From JAVBOW01 sp031550125 (GTDB lineage Bacteria > Bacteroidota > Bacteroidia > Bacteroidales > Rikenellaceae), in NCBI GenBank assembly GCA_031550125.1, contig JAVBOW010000008.1, positions 12,420 to 76,419 of the forward strand: 64,000 nt of DNA. The letters run 5' to 3'. Below, piece by piece: positions 34,930 to 44,368 of the stretch. A program made the position numbers and the translations under genes. Within the stretch, counting starts at the first letter, position 1; each line of letters begins with the position of its first letter. The notes under the pieces were generated by a model. It saw only the letters and a list, made by a program, of their open reading frames with translations, made no database searches and had not been told where the DNA came from.

Positions 34930-35856
34930 ATGAAAATACTTGTAGCAACCGAGAAACCATTCGCCAAAGCGGCGGTGGACGGTATAGCCGAAATTATAAG
35001 GAATGCGGGCTACGAGATGGCCCTGCTCGAAAAATACGCCGACAAAGCCGAACTTCTGGCCGCAGCGGCCGACGCCGACGCCATAATCATTCGCAGCGAC
35101 AAAGTCACCGCCGAAGTGGTGGCCGCCGCCCCGAAACTGAAACTGGTGGTGCGCGCAGGCGCTGGCTACGACAACGTGGACCTGGAGGCATGCTCCGCAC
35201 GCGGCATAGCGGTGATGAACACCCCCGGGCAAAACTCCAACGCCGTGGCCGAGCTGGCCATAGGGATGATGATATTCATGGCGCGCAACCAATTCACCCC
35301 CGGCACCGGCGCCGAGCTGAAAGGCAAAACACTGGGCATACACGCCTACGGTAACGTGGGCAGGCTGGTGGGTCGCTGCGGCAAAGCGCTTGGCATGAAC
35401 GTCATAGCATTCGACCCTTTCATAACGGACAAGACGGTGTTCAAGGTGGACGACGTGTGGGCGGTGGATTCGGCCAACGACCTATATTCCAAAAGCGACT
35501 ATCTCTCGCTGCATATACCGGCAACGCCGCAGACCGTAAAATCCATCGACTACGACCTGCTGTCCAAGTTACCTAAGGGCGCGACGCTGGTCAATACCGC
35601 CCGCAAGGAGGTTATCGACGAGGAGGGGTTGACCCGGATAATGGAAGAGCGGGCCGACCTTAAATATATCACCGACGTAGCCGCCGACTCGCAGTCCGCC
35701 CTGGAGGAGAAATTCGGCAGGCGCATATTCGCGACGGCGAAAAAGATCGGAGCCGAAAGCGCCGAGGCCAACGTGAACGCGGGCCTGGCGGCCGCTCGCC
35801 AGACAGTGGCGTTCTTTACCGAAGGCGACACGCGTTTCCAGGTTAACAAAAAATAA
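34930..35856 (+). CDS. serA: D-3-phosphoglycerate dehydrogenase (divergent)
   Basis: A 308-residue D-isomer 2-hydroxyacid dehydrogenase catalysing the first step of serine synthesis. Present are the N-terminal substrate loop (IIIRSDKVTAEVV, VVRAGAGYDNVDLEAC), NAVAELAIGMMIFMARN, the Rossmann turn GIHAYGNVGR and the catalytic Arg in LVNTARKEVID. The usual catalytic Glu and His are not in place: where HIGASTxEA is expected the protein reads KKIGAESAEA. There is no ACT domain. The start at 34930 gives MKILVATEKPF; an earlier in-frame ATG (34846) would add an unlikely tail. The pairing with serC supports the function despite the substitutions. Confidence 0.88.
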   Translation: MKILVATEKPFAKAAVDGIAEIIRNAGYEMALLEKYADKAELLAAAADADAIIIRSDKVTAEVVAAAPKLKLVVRAGAGYDNVDLEACSARGIAVMNTPGQNSNAVAELAIGMMIFMARNQFTPGTGAELKGKTLGIHAYGNVGRLVGRCGKALGMNVIAFDPFITDKTVFKVDDVWAVDSANDLYSKSDYLSLHIPATPQTVKSIDYDLLSKLPKGATLVNTARKEVIDEEGLTRIMEERADLKYITDVAADSQSALEEKFGRRIFATAKKIGAESAEANVNAGLAAARQTVAFFTEGDTRFQVNKK

Positions 35857-35863
35857 GTACAGG

Positions 35864-37105
35864 ATGGTAAAAGTAAAGCCGTTCAGGGGCATACGCCCCC
35901 CGAAGGAATATGCGGCCGAGGTGGCCTCGCGTCCATACGACGTTCTCAACTCGGCCGAAGCCAGGGCGGAAGCGGGCGAGAAATCGCTGCTCCACATAAT
36001 CAAGCCGGAGATAGATTTCGACCCCATAGCCGACGAACATTCGCAAAAAGCGTACGACAAGGCCGTGGAGAATTTCAAAAAGTGGCGGGCCAACGGCTGG
36101 CTGCGCCAGGACGGGCAGGAGCAATATTATATATATGCCCAAACGATGGAGGGAAGGACCCAGTACGGCCTGGCCGTATGCTGCCATTTCCAGGATTACC
36201 TTGACGGGAGCATCAAAAAACATGAACTCACCCGCCCCGACAAGGAGGAAGACCGCATGATACACATACGCAACCAGAAAGCCAACATCGAGCCGGTGTT
36301 CTTCGCCTACCCTTCCAACGCCGAGATAAACGGGATCGTTTCCGGCATAGTCTCCTCCGCCGCCCCGGAATACGACTTCGTGGCCGAAGACGGTTTCGGC
36401 CATAAGTTCTGGCCCATAGCCGACAAGGCTGCCAACCAACGTATAACGGAGATATTCGCCTCCATACCCGCGCTTTACGTGGCCGACGGCCACCACCGTA
36501 CCGCCGCCGCCGCACGGGTGGGACAGGAGTGCATGAGGGCCAATCCGGGCCACACGGGCAACGAGGAATACTGCTGGTTCCTGGCCGTGGTCTTCCCCGA
36601 CGACCAACTCCGCATAATAGACTACAACCGCGTGGTGAAAGACCTCAACGGATTGACGCCTGCGCAGTTGATAGAGGCTCTCGGCAAAGACTTCACGGTG
36701 GAGGAAAAAGGCTCGGAGATTTACAGGCCGGACAGACTGCACAACTTTTCGATGTACCTCGAAGGCCGATGGTACAGCCTTACGGCCAAACCCGGCACAT
36801 ACGACGACAACGACCCCATAGGGGTATTGGACGTAACCGTACTGTCTAATCTGGCGCTGGATAAGATCCTTGGCATAAAAGACCTGCGTACCGACAAACG
36901 GATAGATTTCGTGGGAGGCATCCGCGGCCTGGGAGAGTTGAAAAAACGCGTCGACAGCGGCGAGATGAAAGTGGCTTTCGCCCTCTATCCTGTGTCGATG
37001 AAACAGTTGACCGACATCGCCGACACGGGCAATATCATGCCTCCGAAAACCACCTGGTTCGAGCCTAAATTGCGTTCGGGCGTAGTCATCCACACGTTCG
37101 AATAA
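35864..37105 (+). CDS. DUF1015 family protein
   Basis: A 413-residue cytosolic protein starting VKPFRGIRPPKEYAAEVASRPYDVLN, the DUF1015 opening, with the central signature LYVADGHHRTAAAARVG near residue 205. No enzyme activity is established for the family. It commonly follows serA in Bacteroidetes, as here (seven-base gap), which suggests a link to serine or phosphoserine metabolism, but this is guilt by association. Confidence 0.9.
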   Translation: MVKVKPFRGIRPPKEYAAEVASRPYDVLNSAEARAEAGEKSLLHIIKPEIDFDPIADEHSQKAYDKAVENFKKWRANGWLRQDGQEQYYIYAQTMEGRTQYGLAVCCHFQDYLDGSIKKHELTRPDKEEDRMIHIRNQKANIEPVFFAYPSNAEINGIVSGIVSSAAPEYDFVAEDGFGHKFWPIADKAANQRITEIFASIPALYVADGHHRTAAAARVGQECMRANPGHTGNEEYCWFLAVVFPDDQLRIIDYNRVVKDLNGLTPAQLIEALGKDFTVEEKGSEIYRPDRLHNFSMYLEGRWYSLTAKPGTYDDNDPIGVLDVTVLSNLALDKILGIKDLRTDKRIDFVGGIRGLGELKKRVDSGEMKVAFALYPVSMKQLTDIADTGNIMPPKTTWFEPKLRSGVVIHTFE

Positions 37106-37115
37106 CCCGTAGCGC

Positions 37116-38198
37116 ATGAAGGTATTACAGCAAGCCATATTGGCATTGGCGCTGCTGGCGGTTTCCTCCGCCGGCAGTTTTGCTCAAAAAAGCAAGTCGA
37201 CGGCCGTAACCCCGAAACTCGAAGACCTGCCCCGCCTGCCTATGGACACCCTGCCTACCCGAGACGAGCAGGTGAAAGTAATAATCTACACCAACAACAC
37301 GTGGAGCTACTACCGGCCCGAGGCCAGGGCGGCCCTGCAAGAGCCGAAAGTATTCAGGGAACACTGGGACACCACGCAGGTATTCGCTTACAGGAGCCTG
37401 GAACTCTCAGACCTGCCGCAGGTTACCGAGCTATCGCTCATCAGGTCGCTCGACGAGTTCCACTATCCGTTAAAAGGCAAGGTGTTTTCGCCCTACGGCC
37501 CTCGCGGCCGCAGGAACCACAACGGCGTGGATCTGCCTCTGAAAGTGGGCGAACCCATATACGCCACCTTCGAAGGCAAGATACGCTACGCCAAATACAA
37601 CACGGGAGGATTCGGCAACCTTGTCATAATCAGGCATCCTAACGGATTGGAGACATGGTATGCCCACCTTGTGAAACTCAACGTCAAGGTCAACGACCAC
37701 GTCAAGCCAGGGCAAGTCATAGGTTTCGGAGGATCGACGGGACGCAGCCGCGGGCCTCACCTCCACTTCGAAGTGCGCTATTGCGACCAGACCTTCGACC
37801 CGCAACGGCTCATAGACTTCGAAAGCGGATTGCTCAAATACCAGACATTCGCGCTCGAACGCTCGTTCTTTAACATACATTCCAGGGCGTCGGACCAGCT
37901 CGACGAGGACGACGACGCCGGTACGATAGCCACGCTGCTTGCCGAAAGCACCGAAGGAGAGGACGCCTCGGAAGATATTCTCGAGAAACTGGCCAAAGCA
38001 CAGGAGCAGAGCAATAAACCGGCAATTAACAAGAGCGGGGCTTCTTCGTCGGGGGCCGTTTACCACACCGTAAGAAAAGGCGACAACCTCGGGGCCATAG
38101 CCCGAAAATACGGGGTTTCCATCGACCAGATATGCAAACTCAACTCCATTTCGCGCAATACGATACTCCAACTGAACAGACGCCTGCGGGTTAAGTAA
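37116..38198 (+). CDS. M23 family metallopeptidase with C-terminal LysM
   Basis: A 360-residue exported protein. The signal peptide is ALLAVSSAGSFAQ (cleavage near residue 24). The M23 domain has NHNGVDLPLKVGEPIYATFEG with zinc ligands His135 and Asp139, and GPHLHFEV with His215/His217. An acidic linker (about 265-300) leads to a LysM domain at about 314-358 (YHTVRKGDNLGAIARKYGV). It likely cuts or binds peptidoglycan cross-links in the periplasm. It follows DUF1015 after ten bases and ends at a strong terminator. Confidence 0.92.
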   Translation: MKVLQQAILALALLAVSSAGSFAQKSKSTAVTPKLEDLPRLPMDTLPTRDEQVKVIIYTNNTWSYYRPEARAALQEPKVFREHWDTTQVFAYRSLELSDLPQVTELSLIRSLDEFHYPLKGKVFSPYGPRGRRNHNGVDLPLKVGEPIYATFEGKIRYAKYNTGGFGNLVIIRHPNGLETWYAHLVKLNVKVNDHVKPGQVIGFGGSTGRSRGPHLHFEVRYCDQTFDPQRLIDFESGLLKYQTFALERSFFNIHSRASDQLDEDDDAGTIATLLAESTEGEDASEDILEKLAKAQEQSNKPAINKSGASSSGAVYHTVRKGDNLGAIARKYGVSIDQICKLNSISRNTILQLNRRLRVK

Positions 38199-38211
38199 AT
38201 ATCTATACGAC

Positions 38212-38265
38212 AATCATAGTTGCTACTCGAAATTATATGACTTCGGGTAGCAACTATGATTTTTT
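38212..38265 (+). terminator. strong intrinsic terminator after the serC operon
   Basis: A 20-base inverted repeat (38212-38231 and 38242-38261; one G-T pair) with a 10-base loop, followed by a T-run to 38265. This is the end of the serC-serA-DUF1015-M23 transcript. Confidence 0.85.
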
Positions 38266-38267
38266 AA

Positions 38268-38501
38268 TATGCGCTCGATATCTATCAAAAAGATCGCATC
38301 CTGATTCAAAACGGATTATCGCGTCTAAGCCCATTTGTAGCAGGTCAACCTGAGGGATTCGCCATTTTATCCATCGCGCATGGAATAAAAAGCGCGGCCG
38401 AACGTACGACATTAGCCAAATGCAGGGCATTATTGATGCGGCAGTTCGCCGGACAGGGATATTTTGGCTCTGTTTTTGATAATGGATATATTAATTTTTA
38501 A
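38268..38501 (+). other. 77-codon open frame without a usable start
   Basis: Between the terminator and the susC promoter an open frame runs from just after a TAA (38265) to a TAA at 38499. It reads like protein (for example RILIQNGLSRLSPFVAGQPE, then IAHGIKSAAERTTLAK, ending FDNGYINF), but there is no ATG/GTG/TTG at its head; the only ATG lies about two thirds in. It may be the 3' remnant of a lost gene. I recognise no family. The rest of the gap to 38676 is AT-rich and appears empty apart from the promoter. Confidence 0.3.
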
Positions 38502-38676
38502 AAATTAATTCCAAAATCACACCAGGAAATACCCACACTTAATATACTACATATCATTAGTTTAAAAATTCACCTAAATCCGGTGTAGTATAAAAAAAGG
38601 GGGATGTTAAATATTATTTTTTTTCATGTAGATGCTTAGTAGGATATCAATTTTATAAAATATAGCACCTTTTACT

Positions 38677-38684
38677 TAAATTTG
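38677..38684 (+). promoter_or_regulatory. -7 promoter box for the susC operon
   Basis: TAAATTTG is an exact TAnnTTTG match, 39 bases before the susC ATG. TTTTA at 38651-38655 lies about 21 bases upstream and could be the -33 element. The leader is AT-rich. Confidence 0.5.
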
Positions 38685-38722
38685 TTTAAGCAACGGACGG
38701 AGTATTTAATAAATTTAATATT

Positions 38723-41700
38723 ATGAAAAAACTCTTATTATTATTTCTAATCCTGGCAGCGTCCCCATTCCTTTACGGACAGGGGTCGGTAACCGTCACG
38801 GGTACGGTTACCGACGCGACAACAGGCAATCCCGCCGTGGGAATAAGCGTGTCCGTTGTGGGCGGCAGCACAGGCATGGTCACCGGCAACGACGGAAACT
38901 ACTCCATCTCGGGACTCACTCCCCAAAGCGTCCTATCCTTTAGTTTCATAGGCATGAAAACGCAGCGCATAACCGTAGGTTCGCGCACCGTCATAAATGT
39001 GAAGATGGAAGAGGACGTGGTGAGCGTGGACGCCGTGGTGGTGGTAGGCTACGGTACGCAAAAGGCTAAAGACCTTACCGCTCCCATAGCGGTGGTGCAG
39101 GGCGCAGAGTTGGCCAGCCTGCCTTCGGCCAATGCCGCCCAGGCCCTGCAAGGCCAGCTCGCGGGCGTGCAGGTTATCAACAGCGGCGCGCCGGGTTCAG
39201 GATCCACCATTAAAATACGCGGAGTGGGATCGATGGGCGACAATACGGCAAAACCGCTCTATGTGGTGGATAATGTGTTCGTAGACAACATAGATTTCCT
39301 TAGTTCCAACGACATAGAGACCTTGAGCGTCCTCAAGGACGCCTCTGCTTCGGCAATCTACGGCGTCAGGGCGGCCAACGGCGTTGTCCTCGTAACCACC
39401 AAAAAAGGGTCGGGACGCAGGGCGGTCATATCGTACGATGGCTACGCAGGTGTCCAGACCCCGGTGAACGTCATGCCGATGGTGACTGACAAGAACAAGT
39501 ACGTGGCGCTGATAAACGAATCCAACGACTGGAATAACCAATATGTTCCCATAAGTCCGGATATCTATCCCGTCAGCACCGACTGGTACAGCAAATTGTT
39601 GCGAAACGCCTTTACGCAGAACCACAGCCTCGACGTGTCGGGGCAGAACAGCTCCACCAACTACTCGTTCGGGCTTAACTACTTCGACCAGGACGGCATA
39701 ATGGACACCGAAAACAACTATAACCGTATAAACCTGCGCATGCGCGCGGAACAGCAGACCAACAAGTGGCTCAAGTTGGGAGGCAACGTGATGGTGTCGA
39801 TGTACGACAAAACCTCGGCCGAAGAAAACGCGCTGAGGCAAGCCTATATCAACGCGCCGGTATATCCGGTGTACGACGCCGACAATGTCGACGCCTATCC
39901 GAAACCATTCGCCTCACCGCAGGATTACGGTTTCAGCAACTCCTACGGCAACCCCGTGGGCGTGGCCTATTATAACGACAACAAGACCAAAGGACGCAAG
40001 TACCTCTTCTCCATATTCGCCGAGGCCGAAATAATAAAGAACAAGCTCTCTTTCCGCACCGCCTACAACCAGGACTACACCTCCGACATGGGCAAAAACT
40101 ACAAGCCGGAGTTCTATATAGGTCCCAACCAGAAAGAGAAATATTCGCAGCTCACAAAGACATTCACCAACACCAGCATGCAGATATTCGACAACACGCT
40201 GACCTACACCGGCCAAATCGACAGGCATAATTTCAGCGTGATGCTCGGCCAGTCGACGCGTATGGAATTGATGGAAAGGCTGTGGGGATCGGCATATAAG
40301 GTACCTGCCGACACCGAAAAAGCGAAATACCTGAAACTCGGATCGAATTCGCCGGAGACGCCGCGCAACACTTCGGACGACGGCATGTCGTACAACGGAG
40401 TCTCGTTCTTCACGCGCGGCACGTACAATTTTGCCGACAAATATCTGGCAACGTTCACGCTGCGCGCCGACGGAAGCTCTAAATACCAGCAGAAATGGGG
40501 TATATTCCCGTCGCTCGGGCTGGGCTGGGTGATGACCTCGGAGGATTTCATGAAAGACCAGACGCTGTTCGACTACCTGAAGGTACGCGCAAGCTGGGGT
40601 ATGCTCGGCAACGACAACATTCCCGGCAACTCGTCGGCCATAACCGGAGCGCCGGGCGTGGGATCGTCGGGCGTATTCGGGTTCAATAACCTCGTAGACG
40701 GCGTGGGTGCGCAGACGGTCTACCAAAACTACCTCAAATGGGAATCGGTTAACGAGTACGACCTGGGAGCCGATTTCAAAATGCTCCAAAACAGGCTCAG
40801 CGGCGAGATAGACGGCTACTACCGCCTCACCCGAAACGTCGTCTTCCCCGCCCCCATAGCCGGCGGCGGCAAGCCCGAATTGCTGGCCAACAACGGCAAA
40901 GTCCTCAACGCGGGCATAGAACTGTCGTTGCGCTGGGCCGACTGGATAGGAGAAAATTTCTCTTACACGGCAGGCATGAACTTTACCACCGTACACAACG
41001 AAGTGATGGAACTCAAAGGCAAGGAGTATATCGTAGGCGGCTCGTACCGCTCCACGATGAACGCCACACGCACGATGGTGGGCCTGCCTATAGGCGCATT
41101 CTACGGCTACGAAGTGATAGGGGTATACCAATCGGACAGGGACGCCGCGCGCGACCCTGTGGCGCAGCCGTTGAAGGCGGCAGGACACCTGCGCTACAAA
41201 GACAGGGACGGTAATAAAATAATAGACTCCAACGACATGGGCTACCTGGGCAGTCCCATCCCGAAAATAATGGGCGGACTCGACCTGGGGGGAGAATGGA
41301 AGAACATCGACTTCGGAATAACCATATACGGGCAGCTCGGCAATAAGATATTCAACGTAAAGCGCACCAACCGCACCACTTACCCCGACGGCAACTACGA
41401 CATGGACTATTACGAAAACCGTTGGCACGGGAACGGCACCTCGAACGAATATCCTTCGGCGGCTGCTTTCAACGCCGAATCGACGCAAAACTTCCCCAGC
41501 ACGTTCTTCGTGGAGGACGGCTCGTACCTGCGACTGCAGAACGTGCAGGTGGGATACACCTTCACCGACATCAAATATATCTCCAAGCTCAGGCTCTACG
41601 TCTCAGGGCAAAGGATATGGACGCTGTTCGGCTATAACGGTTTCTCGCCCGAAGTGAGCGGGTCGCCCACATCCACCGGCATGGACAACAACGTATATCC

Positions 41701-41743
41701 CATGCAGGCCATATACACCATAGGCGCAAAGATCACTTTCTAA
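38723..41743 (+). CDS. SusC-like TonB-dependent outer-membrane transporter
   Basis: A 1006-residue protein with signal peptide KKLLLLFLILAASPFLYGQ. A carboxypeptidase-regulatory-like domain follows (about 24-105, VTGTVTDATTGNPAVGISVS), then the SusC hallmark VVVVGYGTQKAKDLTAPI and the plug domain (about 125-230; IKIRGVGSMG, ASASAIYGVRAANGVVLVTT). The remainder is the 22-strand barrel. It imports oligosaccharides captured by the SusD partner, using TonB. It is first in an operon with susD, a LamG lipoprotein and glycosidases. From the enzymes, the substrate is predicted to be beta-1,2-gluco-oligosaccharide. Confidence 0.95.
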   Translation: MKKLLLLFLILAASPFLYGQGSVTVTGTVTDATTGNPAVGISVSVVGGSTGMVTGNDGNYSISGLTPQSVLSFSFIGMKTQRITVGSRTVINVKMEEDVVSVDAVVVVGYGTQKAKDLTAPIAVVQGAELASLPSANAAQALQGQLAGVQVINSGAPGSGSTIKIRGVGSMGDNTAKPLYVVDNVFVDNIDFLSSNDIETLSVLKDASASAIYGVRAANGVVLVTTKKGSGRRAVISYDGYAGVQTPVNVMPMVTDKNKYVALINESNDWNNQYVPISPDIYPVSTDWYSKLLRNAFTQNHSLDVSGQNSSTNYSFGLNYFDQDGIMDTENNYNRINLRMRAEQQTNKWLKLGGNVMVSMYDKTSAEENALRQAYINAPVYPVYDADNVDAYPKPFASPQDYGFSNSYGNPVGVAYYNDNKTKGRKYLFSIFAEAEIIKNKLSFRTAYNQDYTSDMGKNYKPEFYIGPNQKEKYSQLTKTFTNTSMQIFDNTLTYTGQIDRHNFSVMLGQSTRMELMERLWGSAYKVPADTEKAKYLKLGSNSPETPRNTSDDGMSYNGVSFFTRGTYNFADKYLATFTLRADGSSKYQQKWGIFPSLGLGWVMTSEDFMKDQTLFDYLKVRASWGMLGNDNIPGNSSAITGAPGVGSSGVFGFNNLVDGVGAQTVYQNYLKWESVNEYDLGADFKMLQNRLSGEIDGYYRLTRNVVFPAPIAGGGKPELLANNGKVLNAGIELSLRWADWIGENFSYTAGMNFTTVHNEVMELKGKEYIVGGSYRSTMNATRTMVGLPIGAFYGYEVIGVYQSDRDAARDPVAQPLKAAGHLRYKDRDGNKIIDSNDMGYLGSPIPKIMGGLDLGGEWKNIDFGITIYGQLGNKIFNVKRTNRTTYPDGNYDMDYYENRWHGNGTSNEYPSAAAFNAESTQNFPSTFFVEDGSYLRLQNVQVGYTFTDIKYISKLRLYVSGQRIWTLFGYNGFSPEVSGSPTSTGMDNNVYPMQAIYTIGAKITF

Positions 41744-41762
41744 CCCGTAAAAACAGACTGTT

Positions 41763-43271
41763 ATGAAAACCATAATAAGATATATGATCCCGCTGGCCGC
41801 AGCAGCCGTATTAACGGCCTCGTGCAGCGAATTCCTCGACGACCAGCCCGAAGGCACCACAAAGGTCGAAGATACGGACTACAGCAACAGCGAGCTTATC
41901 TTCCAGTCCATAAGCGCATCCTACGCCTCGATGCGCCACAATGGCGCGCACGGCTTCCCTTACATAAACCTGTGCGAGATAACGAGCGACGACGCCGACA
42001 AGGGCAGCACGGCCAGCGACGGTCCCGCGTCGAAAGCGATGGACGAATTCACCTACGGCCCCTCGAGCAACCTGGTGTCGGAAGCGTGGACGGGTTATTA
42101 CAACATAGTGAGTGCGGCCAACTTCGCCATCTCCGAGATGCCCAAATTCGCAGAGGCCCAGAAATCGGACGACAACAAGCTGGTCGCCCTCCAATGCCTG
42201 GGCGAAGCCAAAGCGATGCGAGCCTACGCCTACTTCAACCTGGTGCGCCTGTTCGGGAACGTACCCATTCAGGACAGGACCTACACCGCCGACGAGATAA
42301 ACAGCCTTCCGCAAGCCACACGGGAGCAGACCTACAATTTCATTATCAATGATCTGTGGTACGCAGTGAACAACCTCCCCGAAAGCTACACTCCGGCGTA
42401 TAAATGGGCAGGACGGATAACCAAATATACGGCTATGGGCATCCTGGCCAAAGTATATCTCTACAAGCCCGATTATGACTCGGCGGCATACTACACCGAC
42501 AAGATCATAGCCTCCGGCAAATTCGACCTGTTGCCCTCCTACCGCACCGCATTCCGATCGGCGGGCGAGAACAGCATAGAATCGCTCTTCGAGATACAAT
42601 CCTCCACCATAGGCAAAAGCACCGGAGCCACGGCCGACGTACCCATATTGGAATACGGCTTCTACCAGGGTCCGCGCGACAACAAGCCCGCCAACATGCA
42701 AGGATGGGGATTCTGTACCCCGAGCCAGAACCTGGCGGACTTCCTCAACGGCCGGGGCGATTCGCAAAGGGCCGAGGTCATCTTCATGCAGCGCGGGACT
42801 ACCTATGAGGGCGCGCAGATACTCGCCACATGTCCCAACGAGTATTACAACGGCAAGGTATTCTCTCCGGCGAGCGAGAACGTATGGTCGTTCAACGGCT
42901 ACAGCTTCGACTACAACGTCCGCATACTCCGCTACGCCGACATACTGCTGATACACGCCGAGGCTCTCACGCGCGGAGTCGGCACGGCCATAACCTCGGG
43001 CATGACCGCCGACCAGGCGATGAATAAGGTGCGCGGCCGCGCGGGGCTTTCCACCCCCGGAGGCTACACCCTGCAGCAGATAAAGGACGAGAGGCGCGCC
43101 GAGATGGCAATGGAGGAAGATCGCTTCCTCGACCTCGTACGCACGGGCGACGCAGTTACCGTTCTGGCATCCAAAGGATTTACAGCCAACAAAAACGAAC
43201 TTTTCCCCATCCCCAGTTCGGTAAGGCAGGTCAACCAGGGGCTGGTGCAAAACCCGGGATATACCCAATAG
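41763..43271 (+). CDS. SusD/RagB family glycan-binding lipoprotein
   Basis: A 502-residue lipoprotein (lipobox LTASC, mature Cys about residue 21, then SEFLDDQPEG, the typical SusD opening). TPR-like helices include ALQCLGEAKAMRAYAYFNLVRLFGNVPI, and the C-terminus has RILRYADILLIHAEAL, RGRAGLS and KDERRAEMAMEEDRFLDLVRTG, all family features. It forms the lid of the SusC transporter and captures glycan at the outer surface. It starts 19 bases after susC. Confidence 0.95.
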   Translation: MKTIIRYMIPLAAAAVLTASCSEFLDDQPEGTTKVEDTDYSNSELIFQSISASYASMRHNGAHGFPYINLCEITSDDADKGSTASDGPASKAMDEFTYGPSSNLVSEAWTGYYNIVSAANFAISEMPKFAEAQKSDDNKLVALQCLGEAKAMRAYAYFNLVRLFGNVPIQDRTYTADEINSLPQATREQTYNFIINDLWYAVNNLPESYTPAYKWAGRITKYTAMGILAKVYLYKPDYDSAAYYTDKIIASGKFDLLPSYRTAFRSAGENSIESLFEIQSSTIGKSTGATADVPILEYGFYQGPRDNKPANMQGWGFCTPSQNLADFLNGRGDSQRAEVIFMQRGTTYEGAQILATCPNEYYNGKVFSPASENVWSFNGYSFDYNVRILRYADILLIHAEALTRGVGTAITSGMTADQAMNKVRGRAGLSTPGGYTLQQIKDERRAEMAMEEDRFLDLVRTGDAVTVLASKGFTANKNELFPIPSSVRQVNQGLVQNPGYTQ

Positions 43272-43340
43272 GAAAATATATCGCCTACCAAATACGTTTA
43301 ATTAACATCAAAAAAAATTTTTAACCTAAAACCTTTAACT

Positions 43341-44312
43341 ATGAGAACAAAATTTTTTGCATTATTCGCAGCTACGGCTCTTTGCGGCATGGCTTTCACC
43401 GCTTGCAGCGACGACGACAAAGGAGGCAACAACAACGGAGACCTGGTGGACCCCTCTACCATCGCGACTAGCAACCTTATCGCCTACTTCCCCTTTGAGA
43501 ACAACGGCAACGACCTGATCTCCGGCATGGCTCCCTCCAACTCCACCGGCGTTACGTACGTACTCGGCCGCCGCGGCAACGCATACCAGGGCAGCGGCAG
43601 CGCAGGTACGGCAGACGTGGCGGGCGATCCATCGTTCCTGCACTACACCCTGCAGGCCAACAGCAAGATCAAAACGCTGAAGGCATTCACCATCGCAATG
43701 TGGATCAAGATACTGCCCACCACCGACGGAGGCCCGGAACCCATGATCTTCCAGGTTGACGGAAGCACCGACTGGACCTGGGGCAACTTCTTCCTGATAC
43801 AACACCGCAATCCCTCTGCCGAAACAGCCGGCTACTCTCCCATCTTCGACAACTATTTCTGGAAAAACGACGCCAGCGATCCGGATCCCCTTCCTGAGAA
43901 TACATGGAAAGGCCAGAGGGTTGCAAACATAAAGAACCCTGTAGGCGAGGACGGAAACGTAACCCAGCAAGTTCTGTCGTTCAACGCATGGCAACACCTT
44001 ATCATGACCTATGACAACGTAACCTCCAACTGGTATTGCTATGTCAACGGCGTACTGTTCGACCTGGGCGCCGGCTTCTCCGAGCGTTGGCAAGGGATAA
44101 GCCACGAATCCCGTCTGGGCGACTTGAAATTCAATCTCCCCACCACGCTCACCATAGGCGCATGGGCCGACGTTGCCAAAGGTAACGAAACTTGGGGCTG
44201 GGCAGGCTTCTTCAAGGGCGGCCTCGACGAATTCCGTATCTACGACCGCGCTCTCACCGCCACCGAAGCCGCTGCTCTGTACAGCGCCGAAGTGGATTAT
44301 ATGAACGAATAG
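43341..44312 (+). CDS. LamG-domain surface lipoprotein
   Basis: A 323-residue lipoprotein (lipobox FTAC, then an Asp/Asn/Gly-rich linker as in surface-exposed lipoproteins). Residues about 50-320 form one concanavalin-A-like LamG/Laminin_G_3 domain: NLIAYFPFENNGNDLISG, FTIAMWIKILPTTDG, WQHLIMTYDN, GGLDEFRIYDRALTATEAAALY. Its position right after susCD is where surface glycan-binding proteins are found, so it most likely binds the glycan at the cell surface. No catalytic residues are apparent. It is followed by an intrinsic terminator. Confidence 0.85.
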   Translation: MRTKFFALFAATALCGMAFTACSDDDKGGNNNGDLVDPSTIATSNLIAYFPFENNGNDLISGMAPSNSTGVTYVLGRRGNAYQGSGSAGTADVAGDPSFLHYTLQANSKIKTLKAFTIAMWIKILPTTDGGPEPMIFQVDGSTDWTWGNFFLIQHRNPSAETAGYSPIFDNYFWKNDASDPDPLPENTWKGQRVANIKNPVGEDGNVTQQVLSFNAWQHLIMTYDNVTSNWYCYVNGVLFDLGAGFSERWQGISHESRLGDLKFNLPTTLTIGAWADVAKGNETWGWAGFFKGGLDEFRIYDRALTATEAAALYSAEVDYMNE

Positions 44313-44326
44313 TCCGGCACAACACA

Positions 44327-44362
44327 GGGAGGCCGGGACAAAAACCCGGCCTCCCGTTTTTT
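44327..44362 (+). terminator. terminator inside the PUL, between binding and enzyme genes
   Basis: A perfect 11-base G/C-rich stem (44327-44337, 44345-44355) with a 7-base A-rich loop, followed by GTTTTTT. It lies between the LamG lipoprotein and the first GH144 gene and should reduce transcription of the enzyme genes relative to susCD. Confidence 0.8.
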
Positions 44363-44368
44363 AAAATC

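Noticed and set aside
39914..41488. 524-codon minus frame inside susC
   Set aside because: GC-rich shadow of the SusC barrel.
41811..43268. 485-codon minus frame inside susD
   Set aside because: Shadow of the SusD gene; no domain resemblance.
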